From contig NW_004451900.1 in NCBI RefSeq assembly GCF_000321225.1, positions 47,139 through 111,138 on the forward strand: a DNA stretch of 64,000 nt, given 5' to 3'. The stretch's first letter is position 1. Every line of letters begins with the position of its first letter. Made by a program: the position numbers and the translations under genes. The DNA is from Odobenus rosmarus divergens (lineage: Eukaryota > Chordata > Mammalia > Carnivora > Odobenidae). The notes below the pieces were generated by a model. The model did no database searches, was not told where the DNA came from, and saw only the letters and a program-made list of their open reading frames with translations. Positions 59,107 through 64,000 of the stretch are shown here, in pieces.

Positions 59107-60675
59107 GGACTGTGAACTTTCTCAGGGACAAACGGGGTTGGTCCAGTTGTCACCCCAGCAGGCCGGCCGATCTGCAGCATGGGGTGCACTGGGGGCCTCA
59201 ATCAGCTCTGCATTCACACAACCCCACAGAGGGTCCCGTCCACACCCCAACAGCCCCAACAAGCCCTGCCTGGATCAGGGTCACGTCAGCAGACATGCAG
59301 GGCTTGCAGACTCCTCCTCGGGGTGATCTGCTGGCCCAGACTTGGCGCCCTGATGAAATGACAGGGACCTAGGTCCTGCAGGGGTGGGGTGCATAGCCCT
59401 CCTGAGCATCACGGGCAGGATGCCCCTGGGTGTCCACCTCCACCAAGACAGCTTCATGGTCCCCTCATCCGGACTGGCCTCCCAGAAGCTAGAAGACCCC
59501 GTGGTCAGAGATTGGCCTCAGAAAGCTTGCGGCTGTGATGTTTGCTCTGCCGCTCCAGGCTGTGCCACTCTCCGAGCCTCCCGCCCGCTCTACAACCCAG
59601 GACCATCCTTCTGGAGGACCTAGGATCGTCCCTCTGAAATGTAATTGTTCCTGGCTCCTGTCCCTAGCCTCCGCAAGCACTGGCAGCAAACACCAAACGC
59701 CTAGCCAGCCGGCCAGCTGCCCCCGCCCCCGCCCCCGCCCCCTCCAATGTGGTCAGGACCGTCCCTTGGGCTCCTCCCACCACTTCAAGGTGCTCTCACC
59801 GTTGGATTCCCAGGGTTGGTCTCTTCCCACCACGGGCATCCTGAGTAGCGTCTTCCTCACCCGTGTAACCCGCCTGGCGTGATCCTTCTTTGACACCCCA
59901 AAGAAATTCCCAAATGGTGTCCGTGGCAGAACACACTCAGGGGGTCGTCTGGCACCACAGGCGGCGTGGGGAGACCTGCGTGTCTACCACAGGACACTCG
60001 AGAACAGAGAAGGCACGAAAGCAGTAATGTCACAGAAAATAAGAAAAATACAAATGTTAAGAGAAGACATCCAGAGTAAAGACCCACCCTAATCCCTTCA
60101 GGATGGCTCTCTATGGGGTGCGGCGGGGGCGGACGTGTGGGAGGGGGCAGTGCCCTCCCCACCATGTCCCTGCGGATCCGGACGGGTGGATCAGCACACC
60201 AGGGCTGCTCCCAAGGACCCCACACACAGGGGCGCGGGTCCTGCCAGGCTTGGGTGGCAGGGTCAGCAACCGCCCCAGGTATTAAAGCTGAGGGCGAAGG
60301 CATCCGCACATAGAGAAAGGGACATGGCTGGAGGCAGAGGCTCCAGGAGGGGCTTGGGGTGGATGGCGCTGCCATCCAACCCAAGGGGCAGGGGCAGGAC
60401 CCCTGAGGCGCCCCCTGCATCCCAGGGCTGATGTGGGTGTCAGAGCCCCCCAGCCCCACTGCCGTGGCTCCCATGGCCTCTGTGCCTGCCTCAACCCCTG
60501 ACTGGAGTCAACAATGCAGCTGTATCTCTTCCAAAGACACAGGAGTTTATCTGCTTCTGAGATTCTAGCGGAGGCCTGGCCGCCTTTCCACTGTGCGGCT
60601 GGATATAAATTCCTGTCGCTAAGATATAAGCCGAGAAGCAATATCTACGCGCCCATTAAAAGTAAATGCTAACTT
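59107..60675. other. Unique GC-rich sequence
   Basis: No gene supported. A short (CCCCCG)n run lies at 59720-59744. A 19-bp L1 target-site copy ends the stretch. Confidence 0.5.
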
Positions 60676-61369
60676 ATGTCCACAATAGCCAAACTGTGGA
60701 AAGAGCCAAGATGTCCATCGACAGATGAATGGCTAAAGAAGAAGTGGTATATATACACAATGGAATATTATGCAGCCATCAAAAGGAATGAGATCTTGCC
60801 ATTTGCAACGACGTGGATGGAACTGGAGGGGGTTATGCTGAGTGAAATAAGTCAGTCAGAGAAAGACATGTATCCTATGACCTCACTGATATGAGGAATT
60901 CTTAATCTCAGGAAACAAACTGAGGGTTGCTGGAGTGGTGGGGGTGGGAGGGATTGGGTGGCTGGGTGATAGACATCGGGGAGGGTATGTGCTATGGTGA
61001 GCACTGTGTATTGTGCAAGACTGTTGAATCACGGATCTGTACTTCTGAAACAAATAATGCAACATATGTTAAGAAAAAAAAGAAGAAGAAGAAGATAGCA
61101 GGAGGGGAAGAATGAAGGGGAGTAAGTCAGAGGGGGAGACGAACCATTAGAGACGATGGACTCTGAAAAACAAACTGAGGGTTCTAGAGGGGAGGGGGGT
61201 GGGGGGATGGGTTAGCCTGGTGATGGGTATTAAAGAGGGCACATTCTGCGTGGAGCACTGTGTGTTATGCACAAACAATGAATCATGGAACACTGCATCA
61301 AAAACTAATGATGTAATGTATGGTGGTTAACATAACAATAAAAAAATTATTTAAAAAAATAAAATAAAA
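60676..61369 (+). mobile_element. 5'-truncated carnivore L1, sense, with 19-bp duplication
   Basis: Begins inside ORF2 with STIAKLWKEPRCPSTDEWLK, followed by YIYTMEYYAAIKRNEILPFA and ending SEKDMYPMTSLI-stop at 60894. The 3' UTR and an AATAAA-rich A-tail follow. The 3' UTR contains two related modules, each starting aacaaactgagggtt (60914 and about 61170) and each ending in an A-rich run. Perfect direct repeat taaaagtaaatgctaactt at 60657-60675 and 61370-61388. The ORF2 C-terminal frame is still open, so the insertion is young. Confidence 0.95.
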
Positions 61370-61388
61370 TAAAAGTAAATGCTAACTT

Positions 61389-63871
61389 TGTGGTTCTCGG
61401 AGCTGGAGCTGGTCTGGAAGTGAGGGTGGCCTTGAGCTGACATCTGCCCTCCGGCCTCCGACAGGGAGAGAAAGAACAGGAGGCCAAGAAGGACGAGCAT
61501 GAAGGACAAGGGGGCAGAGCGGTCAGGCGATTGCGTGCAAGCTCGCAGGTCCCCATCAGGGCGGGGATGCGGCGGGGAGAGCGATGCCCAGGTCCCACAC
61601 AGCAGACCTGCAGACACGCATCTCCTGGCCACACGCCACGCATGGAGTTAGATACACACGAGACTTCAGGGCTTCGGGGAACGCAATAGATCACAGCAGG
61701 GCTGGATTTTCTTTCCCCACGGAGCTTCGCGGGAGACTGTTTAATCAGATTTCCTTAGACGTCCCTGAAATGAAGCCCTCGCTCTCCCAGAGTGGACACC
61801 CAGCCAACCCAACCTGCTCCCCAATTTGCACTCATCGATCCGTGACCCGGTTCTGCTGGAACCCGGCGCCCTGAGCAGGGGAAGCTGGGCTTGCAACCTC
61901 TCTCAGTTCCAGCTGCCTTCACTAATCAACTCCAGTAAATCCCTCTGCTCTCCTCGTTCATAAATGCCATCAGGTTACTCCACTTGCCTCCTGATGGAGA
62001 GCATAATTTTATGCAAATTTCTCTACTCGCCATTAATTTTAAAGACCAACATTCATCAAAGAAAGAGAACTCTTTCTAAAAGGCACATGCGCTTTATATT
62101 AAACAACTTCTGATCTAAAAAGATCTGGTTTTGAGGAACCATTCATTGCTTTGAGGTCATTTCTAATTCCGTGATTTAAAGCCGTCTCCGTGGGACTTTC
62201 AGACAAGCAAGGGGAGTCTCTGTGACTACAGAGTTTGGGGTGCAGCCATTCAGGCCGAGGGCTGCCGCACATTCCAACCACGCATCTGCATGTGGGATGC
62301 TGTTCAATTAGGGGTGTGATTTGCAAGCAAGAGCTGTGAATATGCAGACTGGGAGAACCCAGAAGGAACAGCTAGAAGCAAAAATGCAGATGAGCCAAGT
62401 GTGCATTCATTCCAGGTCTTCCCAGTCTGGTGAGCTAGTCCTCCTAGAGGGGGTGTCCACCCATGGCCCAAGTGGGGGGCAGCGTCCCTCCCTGTTCCTC
62501 CCTGCACATCCTCCTCTGCTTCTCCCCAGTCTGTCCCCTGGGAGAGGGTGGGGCTGAGAATCCCGCCGAGGGTGCAAGCCTGGGGCCCACACAGCAGGGG
62601 CTGCGTGGCACATTTCCCAGCAGCCAGTGGACGGGCCCCTGAGGGGACCCTGACCGTGCAGGTAACAGGCCGGCTGAGAGTGACCACCTGGGAAAGCCAA
62701 AGGGGAGGATCTCACCTGCCCTCACAGAGAAGTGCCTCAGCATCTGTGCCCGTGAGGTGGCCAGTGTGAACCCCCAAATGCCCGCCTCTGACCAGGCCCA
62801 CAGGGAGCGTAGTAGGGATGTGGCTGCCGTGTGCTTGGCCACAGGCACACGAAGACAATGGACAAGAGCACACAAACCAAGGGGGCCTGCCATGGTTGTG
62901 GCTGGAGAGACCCCAGGTCGGGACACCTCCCCAGCGTGCTGGCCTCTCCACCACCTTGGGACACTGTGGTGGGCTTACGTATCACCTCACCCTCATTCCT
63001 CGGATCGCCAAATACACCCAGCCTTCTGCTGGGGGGACAGACGATCCTGGTGTGGTGGCCCAGGAATAGCCACATTGGGCAGCTCGACACCCCAGTCCAG
63101 ACCCCAAGGCCCTCGGACCTCCGCCCATATGCTGGTCCAGCTGCCAGGAGCCATACGTGGTGCTTTGATGTCTCATGAGGTGTGTGGGATTTGGCGACAT
63201 GGGGTGCACCACAGCGCTGGGTCCCACGAAGCTGGGATTGAGTATCTTCAACAAGGGCAGGTCTTGTCTGAACCCAAATTCCCATCAGACCCCCCCCACC
63301 CCACCTCCTTTACATCTCCACTGTGAGTCAGGTGTTGAATATGCTTTTCTTCTGCCGACACCGGCAGACCTGCTCTTCCCTCCCAGCGGGGAAGGTCTCG
63401 GACGGTCAGATTCGGGACATGCAACGGGCGTTCACCTGGCTTTGAGAAAGGACATGGAAAACATGCCAACAGCTTGCACAGGAGGGTGCTGCTCAGGTTC
63501 AGGGCCGCAGAGCCCCAGGAACCCTGCACCTGACATGCCCAGGGTGCCACATTCCAGATGCACGACCACAGGGACAGGTAGAGCTGTCACACGTCAGCTC
63601 TGGGTGCCCTGGCTTCCAGGGGTGCAGGCCAGGCCCCAGTTTCCTTAACAGCAGCTCTTTGTCTCCCTAAGTAAGCTCTCACACACGGGACTGCTGCTTG
63701 ATCCAGGGTGCAGCCGCCAGCCCAGATTCCTGTGGGTCTCACACTCACTGAAAATTATTTGAGTTTATGCTACAGGGAAGAGTCGACCAGGGATGAAGGC
63801 TGAAGGAAAACTGCACTTCCCTTCCCTTAAAAACAAGAGTCAATCTATCCTTAAAGCAGATCTCATCTCAA
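61389..63871. other. Unique sequence, no gene supported
   Basis: GC-rich with an AT-rich patch at 61.9-62.15 kb. Open frames up to 189 aa on both strands lack recognisable domains. Confidence 0.5.
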
Positions 63872-64000
63872 TTTTTTTAAAGATTTTTATTTATTTATTG
63901 AGAGAGAGAGAATGATAGAGAGCATGAGAGGGAGGAGGGTCAGAGGGAGAAGCAGATTCCCCACTGAGCAGGGAGCCCGATGCAGGACTTGATCCCAGGA
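63872..64000 (-). mobile_element. Can-SINE, antisense, cut by window end
   Basis: Reverse-oriented SINE: ttttttaaagatttttattt (tail complement), GA-rich stretch, body (gagcagggagcccgatgcag) and the start of the head region. The head itself lies beyond the window. Confidence 0.95.

Noticed and set aside
58443..59372. 309-codon plus-strand open frame.
   Set aside because: Its middle is the 20-22-bp minisatellite and the flanks have no recognisable domain.

Overview
This is vertebrate nuclear DNA from a carnivoran mammal. The tRNA-Lys-type SINEs (SINEC/Can-SINE family, with heads of the gcgcctgggtggctcag type and CT-rich, AATAAA-containing tails) and the carnivore-type L1 3' ends point to Carnivora. 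The form of the SINE tail suggests a caniform, perhaps an arctoid (bear, mustelid or pinniped), but that is inference. There is no prokaryotic or viral gene content. Almost all of the open reading frames are chance products of GC-rich DNA or of tandem repeats.

The one gene I can support lies on the + strand: the 3' half of a contactin-associated-protein-like (CASPR/neurexin IV family) gene, most like CNTNAP3. Ten consecutive coding exons (3752-3879, 10088-10258, 10851-11069, 21376-21615, 26300-26524, 27992-28125, 28966-29053, 35107-35325, 36431-36502, 37884-38021) join in frame over about 545 codons with no stop. They encode the end of the fibrinogen-like region, the third laminin-G domain, the second EGF repeat, the fourth laminin-G domain, a GC-rich juxtamembrane stretch, the transmembrane helix and the start of the cytoplasmic tail. 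Upstream exons lie outside the window. The final exon was not found with confidence. If the last donor is not used, the frame ends at a TGA at 38072-38074. One intron (29054-35106) has a GC-AG boundary.

The introns hold old L1 fragments (15.7-19.7 kb and 23.0-25.25 kb), several SINEs with clear target-site duplications, a 37-nt U6 snRNA 5' fragment flanked by a 17-bp duplication, a 100-bp cruciform-forming palindrome, and a roughly 0.7-kb TTC/GAA repeat containing a 325-base assembly gap. The repeat abuts the A-tail of an antisense SINE.

From 38.1 kb to the end no gene is supported. This part is GC-rich and unusually dense in minisatellites (40.4, 46.3, 50.9, 52.6, 55.3 and 58.8 kb; others occur at 5.4, 7.5 and 15.4 kb inside the gene). 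It also carries a recent 5'-truncated L1 with a 19-bp target-site duplication and two further SINEs. The minisatellite density and GC content resemble subtelomeric or high-recombination DNA, which is inference.
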